Position numbers and translations under genes: made by a program
Notes under the pieces: model-generated
The model's input: the letters and a program-made list of their open reading frames with translations, nothing else
The model's database searches: none
What the model was told of the DNA's origin: nothing
Part shown: positions 23,544 through 31,658 of the stretch, piece by piece
Numbering within the stretch: position 1 is the first letter of the stretch
Layout: each line of letters opens with the position of its first letter
Source: JANXYW01 sp031400455
GTDB taxonomy: Bacteria > Chloroflexota > Dehalococcoidia > DSTF01 > JACRBR01
DNA length: 64,000 bases
Assembly: GCA_031400455.1 (NCBI GenBank)
Contig: JANNPX010000046.1
Coordinates: forward strand, 1-64,000
Reading direction: 5' to 3'

Positions 23544-25235
23544 GTGAGTGCACGGCCGCCGATGGCGACCCAACAACGCGGCCCCTTCGACCGCATTCTC
23601 AAGACCAGTGGCGATGGGCCGGAGCCGCAAGGCCCCGACCGCGCAGCGGTATACGTCGCCGGCACGATCGTCGGCCTGGCGATCCTGCTGCTCGTGCTGC
23701 TGCTTCCGCCTATCTCGATCCTGAGCCGCGGCGGCGGCGAGCCGGGGATCCCCAGCGGGCCCGGTGATGCCGACACGTACACCTCGACCGTGCGAAGCGG
23801 CATGCCGAAGCTCCCGGCAGGCCTGGTCGCCGCATCCGCGCTCTTCGATCTGGCGGCGCCAGAGGATCAGCGCGGCGCGGCGAAGATCACCGTACCACTG
23901 AAGGAGAAGCAGACCGAGCAGCGTAGCCTCGCGTTGTACACCTACATCGACGGCAAGTGGCAGCGCCTGTCCGACGCCACGCTGGTCGCCAACGGCGAGG
24001 CCGCCCGCGGTGATGTCGGTGCGCTGCCCGGCAACGTTGCGGTGCTCCGCCGGAGCAAAGCGACGCTGCAGGTCGCAGGATCGATGCCCGCGGGCACGAC
24101 GATCGATGAGCGCGCTGCGTCAGTGATCACAACGCTGCACCCCATCGTATTCCTCCCCACCGATGATGGATCGATCGTCGGTCAGCCGCCCGCCGTGCCG
24201 CCCGCCGGCTACAAGGTCGTGCCGGGTGTCGTCGCGCCGAACGCAGAGGTTGTCGACAATATCTTGCGATCCAGCGACCTCCAGGCGAATCATGCGGCGG
24301 CGATTGCTGACCAGGTGAAGCAGGGCAACTTCGCCGGCATCAACATCGACTATCACTCCGTGAACCCGACCCTGCGCACGCAGTTCACCACCTTCGTCGG
24401 CCTGCTCAACAAGGCGCTGCATGCCGATGGCCGCACGCTGACCCTGACGCTGCCGATGCCCACAAGCGAGAACGGCACGATGCAGTCCGGCGCGTACGAC
24501 TGGTCCGAGCTCGGCAAGTTCGCCGATACGATCGAGATGGCCGGCGAACTGGATCAGGAGCTGTACTTCCAGAACACCGAAGCGGCGCTGAATTTCATCA
24601 CCGACAAGGTCGATCGCACGAAGGTGCTGCTGAGCATTAGCTCGCTGAGCGTCGAGCGCGGCGGCGACGGCTTGAGCACACTTTCGCTGGACGACGCGCT
24701 GGGCCGTGCGAGCGTGGTGCAGACGAACACCACAGGGGACATCGTCGTCGGATCGAAGGTGCAGCTCGTCGCGCGAAACCTGGCGGTGAGCGCAGGTGCG
24801 ACCGGCCTGTCGTGGGACGATGTCGCACGCGCCGTCACGTTCAAGTATGCGGGCCGCGGCGGCCAGCGCACCGTGTGGATCGCCAACTCGTTCAGCGCCG
24901 CGTTCCGGATGGATCTGGCGCAGCGACACGGGCTGGGCGGCGTCACCATCAACAACGTCTCGCAGCAGGGCGGTGGAGCGGACGTGTGGTCTCCCGTGCA
25001 GCAAGTATCGGACACCGGGAACCTGACGCTGTCGCGGCCGAACGGCGAGTTGCTTACTCCTGTATGGTCCACCGGCGACGGATCGATCGCGCCGCAGACC
25101 GGCGAAGCCGTGACGTGGACCGCGCCAGGCGCCGAGGGCACGTACACCGTGACGCTCATCGTCAGCGATGGCGTCGTCCGCTCGGGCCAACTCATCTCGC
25201 TCGATGTTGCGGCGGCAGCCGCGCCGGTGCCGTGA
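23544..25235 (+). CDS. Membrane-anchored GH18-like protein, probably non-catalytic
   Basis: A 563-residue protein with a cytoplasmic N-terminus, one membrane helix (about 35-60), a beta-rich domain (80-200), a TIM-barrel-like GH18 region (about 220-460) and a C-terminal Ig/PKD-like domain (about 475-555, GDGSIAPQTGEAVTWTAPG). The GH18 signature D-G-I-D-I-D-Y-E appears as A-G-I-N-I-D-Y-H (264-271), so the catalytic glutamate is His271. It resembles peptidoglycan- or spore-cortex-lytic GH18 modules (SleL/YdhD) and may bind glycan without cutting it. The GTG at 23544 has a distant RBS; ATG 23562 is the alternative start. Confidence 0.75.
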   Translation: MSARPPMATQQRGPFDRILKTSGDGPEPQGPDRAAVYVAGTIVGLAILLLVLLLPPISILSRGGGEPGIPSGPGDADTYTSTVRSGMPKLPAGLVAASALFDLAAPEDQRGAAKITVPLKEKQTEQRSLALYTYIDGKWQRLSDATLVANGEAARGDVGALPGNVAVLRRSKATLQVAGSMPAGTTIDERAASVITTLHPIVFLPTDDGSIVGQPPAVPPAGYKVVPGVVAPNAEVVDNILRSSDLQANHAAAIADQVKQGNFAGINIDYHSVNPTLRTQFTTFVGLLNKALHADGRTLTLTLPMPTSENGTMQSGAYDWSELGKFADTIEMAGELDQELYFQNTEAALNFITDKVDRTKVLLSISSLSVERGGDGLSTLSLDDALGRASVVQTNTTGDIVVGSKVQLVARNLAVSAGATGLSWDDVARAVTFKYAGRGGQRTVWIANSFSAAFRMDLAQRHGLGGVTINNVSQQGGGADVWSPVQQVSDTGNLTLSRPNGELLTPVWSTGDGSIAPQTGEAVTWTAPGAEGTYTVTLIVSDGVVRSGQLISLDVAAAAAPVP

Positions 25236-25248
25236 TGCACCCGGCCCC

Positions 25249-25284
25249 GACGACTGACGACCCGCGACCAATGACCAACCCTCC
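25249..25284. repeat. Heptanucleotide tandem-repeat tract before rsmD
   Basis: Units GACGACT, GACGACC, CGCGACC, AATGACC and AACCCTCC end at the ATG of rsmD (25285). No Shine-Dalgarno remains between the tract and the start codon. Confidence 0.6.
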
Positions 25285-25857
25285 ATGCGCGTGATCGCCG
25301 GCACCGCGCGGGGCCGGACGCTGTTGAGCCCGCCGAAGCCGCGCGCTTCCGGGCGGCCAGGCGTGCGGCCCACGTCTGACCTCGTACGGGGCGCGATCTT
25401 CGACATGCTCGATGCCTTCGGCGCGGACTACTCGCGCGTGCTTGACGTCTATGCGGGGACGGGCGCGCTCGGCATCGAGGCGCTGAGCCGCGGCGACGGC
25501 GATGCCGACTTCGTCGAAAGCGATGCCCCGACGGCGGCGATCATCACCGAGAACCTGAAACGCGTCGGATTCGAATCTCGCGGCCGCGTCCATCGCTTGA
25601 CACTGGATCGCGCGATCGGACGCCTTTCCGGCCCGTATACCCTCGTACTCGCCGACCCTCCGTATTACGATGAGGGCGGCCTGGAGGCGGTATTGGCGCT
25701 GGCGGAGTCTCCGCTTGTTGACGGGGCCTCCGTGCTGGTGCTGGAATATCATCGGAAGACCGAAGCGCCCGAGCAACTCGGCCCGCTGCGGCTGTATCGG
25801 ACGCGGGTCCACGGCGACACGGCCGTCGCCATCTATGTAGGAGAGGAAGCCTCGTGA
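25285..25857 (+). CDS. rsmD: 16S rRNA (guanine(966)-N2)-methyltransferase RsmD
   Basis: Methylates G966 of 16S rRNA using S-adenosylmethionine. The 190-residue protein has the RsmD N-terminal pattern MRVIAGTARGR and R-P-T-S-D-x-V-R-x-A-I-F-(D/N)-M-L (28-42), the SAM loop DVYAGTGALGIEALSRG (54-70) and the catalytic DPPYY (about 119-123, in ADPPYYDE). Length is normal. The TGA overlaps the GTG start of coaD (GTGA), the classic rsmD-coaD gene pair of bacteria. Confidence 0.96.
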   Translation: MRVIAGTARGRTLLSPPKPRASGRPGVRPTSDLVRGAIFDMLDAFGADYSRVLDVYAGTGALGIEALSRGDGDADFVESDAPTAAIITENLKRVGFESRGRVHRLTLDRAIGRLSGPYTLVLADPPYYDEGGLEAVLALAESPLVDGASVLVLEYHRKTEAPEQLGPLRLYRTRVHGDTAVAIYVGEEAS

Positions 25858-26336
25858 CGCTTGCGATGTTCCCCGGCCGGTTTGATCCGGTCACGAACGG
25901 CCACCGCGATATCGCGCGACGCGCCGCGAGGATGTTCGATCACGTGCTGATCGCCGTGGCGGACCTGAAGCAGAATTACCTCTTCTCGACCGCCGAGCGC
26001 GTCGAACTGCTGCGCGAGGCGGTCGCGGACTGCAAGAACGTCGAGGTCACGTCGTTCTCAGGGCTGATGGTCGATTTCGCCCGCCAGCAGGGCGCGAGCG
26101 TTGTGGTGCGCTCGATGCGCGCCGTTACGGACTTCGAAGCCGAGTTCGATATGGCGCTGATGAACAAGAAGATGGCGCCGGAGATTGAGGCCATCTTCAT
26201 GATGGCCAGTCTGGAGCATCTCTACATAAGCGGGACACGCATCCGCGAGGTTTCCGCGCTGGGGTATGATGTGAGCGATCTGGTGCCGCCTCACGTGTGG
26301 ACCGCGCTGAAGAAGAAGTACGCCGAACGCACGTAG
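25854..26336 (+). CDS. coaD: Pantetheine-phosphate adenylyltransferase CoaD
   Basis: Transfers AMP from ATP to 4'-phosphopantetheine, the fourth step of coenzyme A synthesis. The 160-residue protein shows GRFDPVTNGH (8-17) with the T/HxGH nucleotide motif, the mobile R91 region (VVRSMRAVTDFE) and the ISGTRIRE motif (about 127-134) close to the usual ISSTxIR. The start is a GTG that overlaps the rsmD stop. Immediately downstream is a coiled-coil protein found beside coaD in many Gram-positives and Chloroflexota, though here the gap is 61 bp to its first ATG. Confidence 0.96.
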   Translation: MTLAMFPGRFDPVTNGHRDIARRAARMFDHVLIAVADLKQNYLFSTAERVELLREAVADCKNVEVTSFSGLMVDFARQQGASVVVRSMRAVTDFEAEFDMALMNKKMAPEIEAIFMMASLEHLYISGTRIREVSALGYDVSDLVPPHVWTALKKKYAERT

Positions 26337-26349
26337 CCGCGCCAGCACA

Positions 26350-26364
26350 GGGAGGTGCGCCATC
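26350..26364 (+). promoter_or_regulatory. Shine-Dalgarno with possible AUC start codon
   Basis: GGGAGG at 26350-26355 is followed after 6 nt by ATC (26362), which opens the same frame as the coiled-coil gene 36 bp upstream of its first ATG. The spacing is ideal, whereas ATG 26398 has only GAGGAG directly abutting it. A rare AUC start, or none of these, is possible. Confidence 0.35.
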
Positions 26365-26397
26365 GATTCACTACACCTGATCGACCGCCTTGAGGAG

Positions 26398-26898
26398 ATG
26401 GTTGCCGAAGGGCGCCGCATGCCCATCGGCGCGGGCGTCGTCGTCGACCGCCGCCGCTTGCTCGACCTCGTCGACCAGATGCGCGCCGCGATGCCCAACG
26501 AGATCAAGGAAGCCGAAGACATCCTGCGCCGCCGCGACGAAATGATCTCGCGTGCCGACGAAGAAGCGAAGATCAAGCTCCGCCGCACCGAGGAGCAGGT
26601 CGACGACATCCTCTCGAACGAATCGATCGTCAAGTCCGCCGAGGCACGCGCCGACATGCTGGTGCGCGAAGCCGAGGCCCGCTGCGACCGGATGCTGCTC
26701 GATACGGAGAACCAGGCACGCGCCCGCATGTCCGAGGCGGAGAAGATGGCGAACGAGCAGATGGACGAAGCCGACCGCTACGCGACCGAGATGCTCCGCC
26801 GCCTCGACGACCAGCTCCAGCTCTTCGGCAAGAACGTCCGCACCGCCCTCGACTCGCTGGAGACGCGCCCCGTCGAAGCAGCGGCCCTCGTCGAGTAA
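26398..26898 (+). CDS. Coiled-coil protein downstream of coaD (DivIVA-/ATPase-stator-like)
   Basis: A 166-residue, highly charged alpha-helical protein. Residues 1-50 hold a conserved-looking module with Arg/Asp-rich DRRRLLDLVDQMR, and residues 50-150 form long coiled coil with Glu/Ala/Arg heptads (EDILRRRDEMISRADEEAKI and onward), as in DivIVA-like cell-division scaffolds or ATP-synthase b-type stalk proteins. No membrane helix or signal. The true start may be upstream at a non-standard ATC (26362), which would add IDSLHLIDRLEE. The gene is 61 bp from coaD on the same strand. Function unassigned. Confidence 0.7.
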   Translation: MVAEGRRMPIGAGVVVDRRRLLDLVDQMRAAMPNEIKEAEDILRRRDEMISRADEEAKIKLRRTEEQVDDILSNESIVKSAEARADMLVREAEARCDRMLLDTENQARARMSEAEKMANEQMDEADRYATEMLRRLDDQLQLFGKNVRTALDSLETRPVEAAALVE

Positions 26899-26952
26899 GC
26901 GCCGAGGCCGTCCCTCGTAGGTGCCCAACCTCGCGCATTCGCGCGCTAGCGT

Positions 26953-26987
26953 GAATTACGAACTACTCACTACAAACTAAGGACTCC
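26953..26987. repeat. Heptanucleotide tandem-repeat tract before the glycosyltransferase gene
   Basis: Units GAATTAC, GAACTAC, TCACTAC, AAACTAA and GGACTCC keep a 7-bp period. The tract ends 4 bp before the -10 at 26992. Confidence 0.6.
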
Positions 26988-26991
26988 CCGT

Positions 26992-26997
26992 TACACT
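26992..26997 (+). promoter_or_regulatory. -10 element of a probable leaderless promoter
   Basis: TACACT ends 6 bp before the ATG at 27004. No Shine-Dalgarno is seen, so the transcript should start at or near the ATG. The heptamer tract lies directly upstream. Confidence 0.45.
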
Positions 26998-27003
26998 GCC
27001 GCC

Positions 27004-28053
27004 ATGTGGGAGCCGTTCATCTCGATCCTCGTGCCCGTGCGGAACGAAGAGCGCTACATCGAGCGCTGCCTCTACAGCATCGCGCGCCAGGACTATCCGC
27101 GCTCGCGATTTGAAGTGCTGGTCATCGACGGGCAGTCGACCGACCGGACGAAGCTCATCGTGAGCCGTTTCGCCGCCGAATCCACTGTCGACCTGCGACT
27201 ACTGCAGAACGCGCGCTACCGCACGGCAGCCGGCATGAACATCGGGTTGGCGGAGGCGCGCGGCGATGTGATCGTGCGGGTCGACGGGCACGCATCGATC
27301 GAGCCTGACTTCCTCAGCCGGAGCGTCGAGGCGTTGTACGAGACCCGCGCAGACTGCGTCGGCGGCGTCATCGAGAGCGAGGGCGACACCTACATGGGCC
27401 GCGCGATAGCGCTGGCGATGTCGTCACGTTTCGGCGTCGGTGGCGCCTCGTTCCGTACCGGCGGGGAAGGCCCGGTCGATACGGTGGCGTTCGGCGCGTA
27501 TCGCCGCGAGGTCTTCGACCGCATCGGCGGCTTCGCCGAAGACATCGACAAGGGCGAAGACGACGAACTGAACTACCGCCTGCGTGACCACGGCGGGACC
27601 ATCGTGCTCGTCCCCGGCATCCGCGCCCGCTACACGGTGCGCGGCGATCTGCGCTCCACCTGGCGGCAGTACATCGGATACGGGCAGGCGAAGCCGGAGG
27701 TGCTGCGGCGCCATCCGGCACAAGCGCAGACCCGGCAGCTCGTGCCGGCTGCGTTCGTCGTCGCGCTCGGCGCGTCAACAATTGGCGCAATACTCGGGCG
27801 CCGCGGGCCGCTCAAGGGCATCTTGGCGGTGTATACTGGCGCTGCCACCATCGCATCTCTCGCTCTTGTGCCGCGACACGGCTGGCGACACGTACCACCT
27901 CTACCCGTCGTCTTCTCGTGTTTGCACCTCGCCTACGGGTTTGGGTTCATCGCCGGTTGCGTAGGGCTGTCTGGCAGAATCCTCACTCGGAGCGCGCGCG
28001 GTCGCGTCCGACTCAGCCCGGACACGACCAACCGTCGCGCGGGGGGAGCGTAG
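27004..28053 (+). CDS. Family 2 glycosyltransferase (ExoA-like)
   Basis: A 349-residue membrane-associated GT-A glycosyltransferase of family 2. The nucleotide-sugar binding N-terminus ISILVPVRNEERYIERCL (residues 5-22), the VIDGQSTD loop (40-47) and the metal-binding region VRVDGHASIEPDF (95-107) are present, and KGEDDELNYRL (about 180-190) matches the catalytic/acceptor ED-xx-R motif. The C-terminal 80 residues hold two or three membrane helices. Similar proteins (ExoA) add glucose during exopolysaccharide synthesis; the actual sugar is unknown. It stands alone. Confidence 0.9.
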   Translation: MWEPFISILVPVRNEERYIERCLYSIARQDYPRSRFEVLVIDGQSTDRTKLIVSRFAAESTVDLRLLQNARYRTAAGMNIGLAEARGDVIVRVDGHASIEPDFLSRSVEALYETRADCVGGVIESEGDTYMGRAIALAMSSRFGVGGASFRTGGEGPVDTVAFGAYRREVFDRIGGFAEDIDKGEDDELNYRLRDHGGTIVLVPGIRARYTVRGDLRSTWRQYIGYGQAKPEVLRRHPAQAQTRQLVPAAFVVALGASTIGAILGRRGPLKGILAVYTGAATIASLALVPRHGWRHVPPLPVVFSCLHLAYGFGFIAGCVGLSGRILTRSARGRVRLSPDTTNRRAGGA

Positions 28054-28230
28054 GAGCCGGCAGGCGTCGCCACCAGACTTGGTCTGGGCACGCCGGCTCC
28101 TGCATCACAGGTCGATCGCGCAGCCGCTGGCAAGCCGGCGCCGGTCGATGGGAGTCGCAAACCGCGCTCACAAGGGGCGTCGTCCGGGCCACCCGGCGGC
28201 GCCCTTCCTGTTGCTGGGGTGCCGACGCCG

Positions 28231-28270
28231 TTGTAGGGGCGGCCCTGTGTGGCCGCCCGCGTGGGGGCAC
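28231..28270. repeat. Palindromic repeat family A, fourth copy
   Basis: The core GGGGCGGCCCTGTGTGGCCG matches the copies at 15222 and 15305. It sits in a 257-bp gap that otherwise has nothing I can identify. Confidence 0.8.
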
Positions 28271-28310
28271 GTACGAATCCAACTCGCGTTGGTCGCTCGA
28301 GGCGCGGCGT

Positions 28311-31300
28311 TCACCCCACCACCACGGGCGCCCGCATCAACGTGTCCGCCTCCGCCATGAACGCTGCGTCGGCCACGATCGTCGACTCACCCGGGACGCG
28401 TGCGTACAGAAACGCAACCTCGCGGACCAGAAGCCCGGTAGTTTCGTGCGCGGCCCAGGCGTACACCAGCGCCTGCCGGCGATACGACTCCGTGCGCGCG
28501 TCCATCTCGTTCCGCTTGATGTTGTCCGTCTTGAAATCGACGACCGTGATCTCCGGGCCGAGCGTACCATCCTCGACGAACAGCAAGTCGATGCGACCCT
28601 CAGCGAAGCCAAGAGCGTCGTTGCTGTCGCGCGGCAGCGGCGCTGTGAACGCCACCTCGCGCAGCACCCGGCTCGACGCGCGCGCACGATCCATGATCGG
28701 ACTGGTAAGCGCGTTGCGCGCGATCTCGGCGATCTCGTCCACACGATCCATCATCCCGAACTCCGACGCGACCGCGCGTGCGCGTGACGAAAGATCCGCG
28801 TAGTCGTGCAGGTCAATGCGTTCGAGTAGCGCGTGTACCGCCGTGCCGAAGTCCGCCGCGCGGCCGCGCCGGATCTGCTCGTCGGACGCCCACGGCGGCT
28901 CGACCCCTTCCTTCTCAGATGTTGCCGTTCGCACGCGCAGGCCGACGTTCGCCGCCACCAGCAGCGCATCATGGGCGCCCATCCAGGCGCTGCGCTCGGA
29001 CGTCAAGCGCGCGACCGCCGCCGCATCAGCGCCGCCGATGCTCGCGCGCCACACCGGCAGTTCGCCCCCGGCCGCGGGCAGCGTGGCAGCGTCGATCGCG
29101 TCGCCTTCGTCCGCGCCCGCCTGCCGCAGCCAGTCATTGAGTGACTTCGGTGAGTCAGCCTTCTTCTTCGGGTCTACCTTCGCGATGAACGGCACAACCA
29201 GTCGATCTTTCGCGCGCGTCGCAGCCACGTACAGCAGCCGCTTCTCTTCCGCTTCGCGGTGCTCCTGCTCAAGCAAATCGGCTTCGTCGTACCCGGGTGT
29301 TCGGAAGTGGTCGTCCTTCTTGCCCAGCTTCATGTGCAGGCTCGCGCCCTCGCCGTCCAGCGCCGTGATCACGTTCGTCATGTCGACCCGGATGCCGTTC
29401 ATGTTCGCCAGCACGACAATCGGGAACTCCAGCCCCTTCGATGCGTGGATGGTGACGATGCGGACGACGTTGTCGGTCTCCTCGCTGATCAGCGCGTCGG
29501 TTTCGTCGCCGCCCGAGCCACTGCGGGGGTTCGCTGCGCGCGTCACGTTGTCCTTCAGCCAGCGCGTAAAGCCGCGCAGCCCGCTGCCCTCCGCCTGCGC
29601 GAACGCGCGCGCCTGGTCGATCACCTTCAGCAGATTCGCCGCGACCTGATCGCCCTGCGGCTGCAGCATCGCGAACTCGACCAGCCGCGTCGCGTCGAGC
29701 ACCATCCGCACCAGTTCCGGCAACGGCGTGTCGTGCCGCCGGCGTGCGAAGTTCCGTAGCGTCGCGAGCGCATCGTTGACAGGCGCCACGTCCGATCGCC
29801 CCGCCGACTCATAGTCGAACCGACCGCCGCCGCTCTTGTGCAGCAGCAGCTCCTCGTCCGAGCAGCCGAACGCCGACGATCGTAGCGCGGCGACGGTGGC
29901 AACACCGTCGGACGGATCGTCGATGGCGCGCAGTACCGCCACCAGCTCGCGCACCTCCTGCCGCATGAAGAACGTGCGTCCGCCTTCGTGCCGATACGGG
30001 ATGGATGCGCGCGCGAACGCCTCTTCGTAGATGAACAACTCCGTCCGCGAAGGGATGAGCACCGCGACATCGCGCCACTCGGCCTGGCGTTGCTGTGATG
30101 GATCGGTGCCGCGCACCGTCCATCCACCGCCCTCTACTTCGCGCTTGATCAGAGTCGCCAGCGAGTCGGCCTCGGACCGTCGTATCTCCTCTGCCTTCCC
30201 GCTTGTTTCGCCTCGGACGATCGTCACGGCGTCGGCGGTCTCGTACGCTGGAAGGTGTTCCAGCGCGATGTATGCCGGCTGCACGCCCTCGCGTTCGGCA
30301 ATGAGCTGGCCAAACGTGCCGTTTACCCAGTCGATGATCGGGCGCGCCGATCGGAAGTTCTGGACGATCGCCTTCGCGCCGCCAAAGACGTGCTGCTTCA
30401 CGTCGTCGTACATCGTGATATCGGCACGCCGGAAGCGGTAGATCGACTGCTTGGGATCGCCGACGACGAAGAGCGCGCCCGGCCTCAACTTCGCGCGCCG
30501 CCAGTCGGTTTCGCCGCCATCGATCGCGCAGAGCCGCACGATCATCTCTGCCTGCAACGGGTCGGTGTCCTGGAACTCGTCCACGAGGATGCAGCGATAC
30601 TTGTTCCGGAAGTAGCGGCGCACTTCCTCGCGCGCGCGCACCAGGTCGCGCGCCCAGATCAGCAGGTCGTCGAAGTCGCCGACGCCGTCGCGCTTCCGCC
30701 GCTGCTTGTAGAACGTCACGAATCCCTCGAGCCAGCGCACGAGGTCGCCCGTCGCGTTCGCGCGCATCGCGGCGACGTTCTCATCCAATGCGTCCTTCAT
30801 GCGCTTCATCTCGGCCTTCGCGGCCTTGCACTGGTTCGGATCTCGCCAGTTGTTCTGGTTGCCATTGTGGGGCGGCAGTGTTGCCGAGGCGATTGCGCGC
30901 GGCCGCGATGCTTCCGGCACCGCCAGCAGCCCGTCGCATAGCTCCACAACGCCCGGTATCGCGACGTACGCCTTGTCCGTGTCGTCGATCATGCGCGGAT
31001 TCATCGCGCGCAGCGCGTCGGCGGCGCTGCTGAGCGTCGCGAGCAGTCCCGCCGTATCGACAACTACTGGAGCGTACGGGCGCAGCGGCAGCGCGTGGCG
31101 ATGGCGGTTTAGCCGGTCCGCCGCCTCGCGCACGAGTTTGAAGTCGAGGCTGAGGTTGAGCGCGGACAGCAGCGCATCGGGCGGCGGCTCCTGCGCCATC
31201 TCCCCCGTGATCCACTCGTCCCACGCGGCCCGGAACGCAAGTTGTGACGGCAGTTCGTCCAGCACTTCGAAGCCGGGATCGAGCTGCGCTTCGACCGGCC

Positions 31301-31658
31301 GTTCGCGCAGCAGCCCCGCGGCGAACGCGTGGATCGTCTCGATGTGCGCGTGGTTGAGTCCACGGATCGACGCCGTTAGCAGCTCGCGCTCCGCGTCGTC
31401 GCCGTCCGATTTACGCAGCCGCTCCTCGAGCCCGCGCCGTACGCGCGACGCCAGCTCGGCGGCGGCTTTCTCCGTGAACGTGATGACCGCGAGCTGCTCA
31501 ACCTGCGCGTGTCCGGTGCGCAAGATCTCGACGATGCGCTCGACGAGCACCGTCGTCTTCCCGGTCCCCGCGCCCGCCTCGACGCACATGTTCTCGCTGA
31601 CGAGCGTGCGGATCTCGTGGCGTACCTGTTCGTCGGATGGCGCCCACTGCTCCGTCAC
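28311..31658 (-). CDS. addA: AddA-like UvrD-family helicase-nuclease
   Basis: The helicase subunit of a two-part recombinational repair enzyme that unwinds and trims double-strand breaks. The 1115-residue protein has Walker A AGAGTGKTT (28-36), motif Ia AVITFTEKAAAEL, Walker B ILVDEFQDTDP (about 356-366), motif VI ERLLYVAATRAKDR, and a C-terminal PD-(D/E)xK nuclease with VVDFKTDNIK. Length fits AddA (about 1100-1250). The start is a GTG whose A-position overlaps the stop of addB (GTGA), giving an addB-addA operon. The order is the usual one for AddAB. Confidence 0.93.
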   Translation of the reverse strand: MTEQWAPSDEQVRHEIRTLVSENMCVEAGAGTGKTTVLVERIVEILRTGHAQVEQLAVITFTEKAAAELASRVRRGLEERLRKSDGDDAERELLTASIRGLNHAHIETIHAFAAGLLRERPVEAQLDPGFEVLDELPSQLAFRAAWDEWITGEMAQEPPPDALLSALNLSLDFKLVREAADRLNRHRHALPLRPYAPVVVDTAGLLATLSSAADALRAMNPRMIDDTDKAYVAIPGVVELCDGLLAVPEASRPRAIASATLPPHNGNQNNWRDPNQCKAAKAEMKRMKDALDENVAAMRANATGDLVRWLEGFVTFYKQRRKRDGVGDFDDLLIWARDLVRAREEVRRYFRNKYRCILVDEFQDTDPLQAEMIVRLCAIDGGETDWRRAKLRPGALFVVGDPKQSIYRFRRADITMYDDVKQHVFGGAKAIVQNFRSARPIIDWVNGTFGQLIAEREGVQPAYIALEHLPAYETADAVTIVRGETSGKAEEIRRSEADSLATLIKREVEGGGWTVRGTDPSQQRQAEWRDVAVLIPSRTELFIYEEAFARASIPYRHEGGRTFFMRQEVRELVAVLRAIDDPSDGVATVAALRSSAFGCSDEELLLHKSGGGRFDYESAGRSDVAPVNDALATLRNFARRRHDTPLPELVRMVLDATRLVEFAMLQPQGDQVAANLLKVIDQARAFAQAEGSGLRGFTRWLKDNVTRAANPRSGSGGDETDALISEETDNVVRIVTIHASKGLEFPIVVLANMNGIRVDMTNVITALDGEGASLHMKLGKKDDHFRTPGYDEADLLEQEHREAEEKRLLYVAATRAKDRLVVPFIAKVDPKKKADSPKSLNDWLRQAGADEGDAIDAATLPAAGGELPVWRASIGGADAAAVARLTSERSAWMGAHDALLVAANVGLRVRTATSEKEGVEPPWASDEQIRRGRAADFGTAVHALLERIDLHDYADLSSRARAVASEFGMMDRVDEIAEIARNALTSPIMDRARASSRVLREVAFTAPLPRDSNDALGFAEGRIDLLFVEDGTLGPEITVVDFKTDNIKRNEMDARTESYRRQALVYAWAAHETTGLLVREVAFLYARVPGESTIVADAAFMAEADTLMRAPVVVG

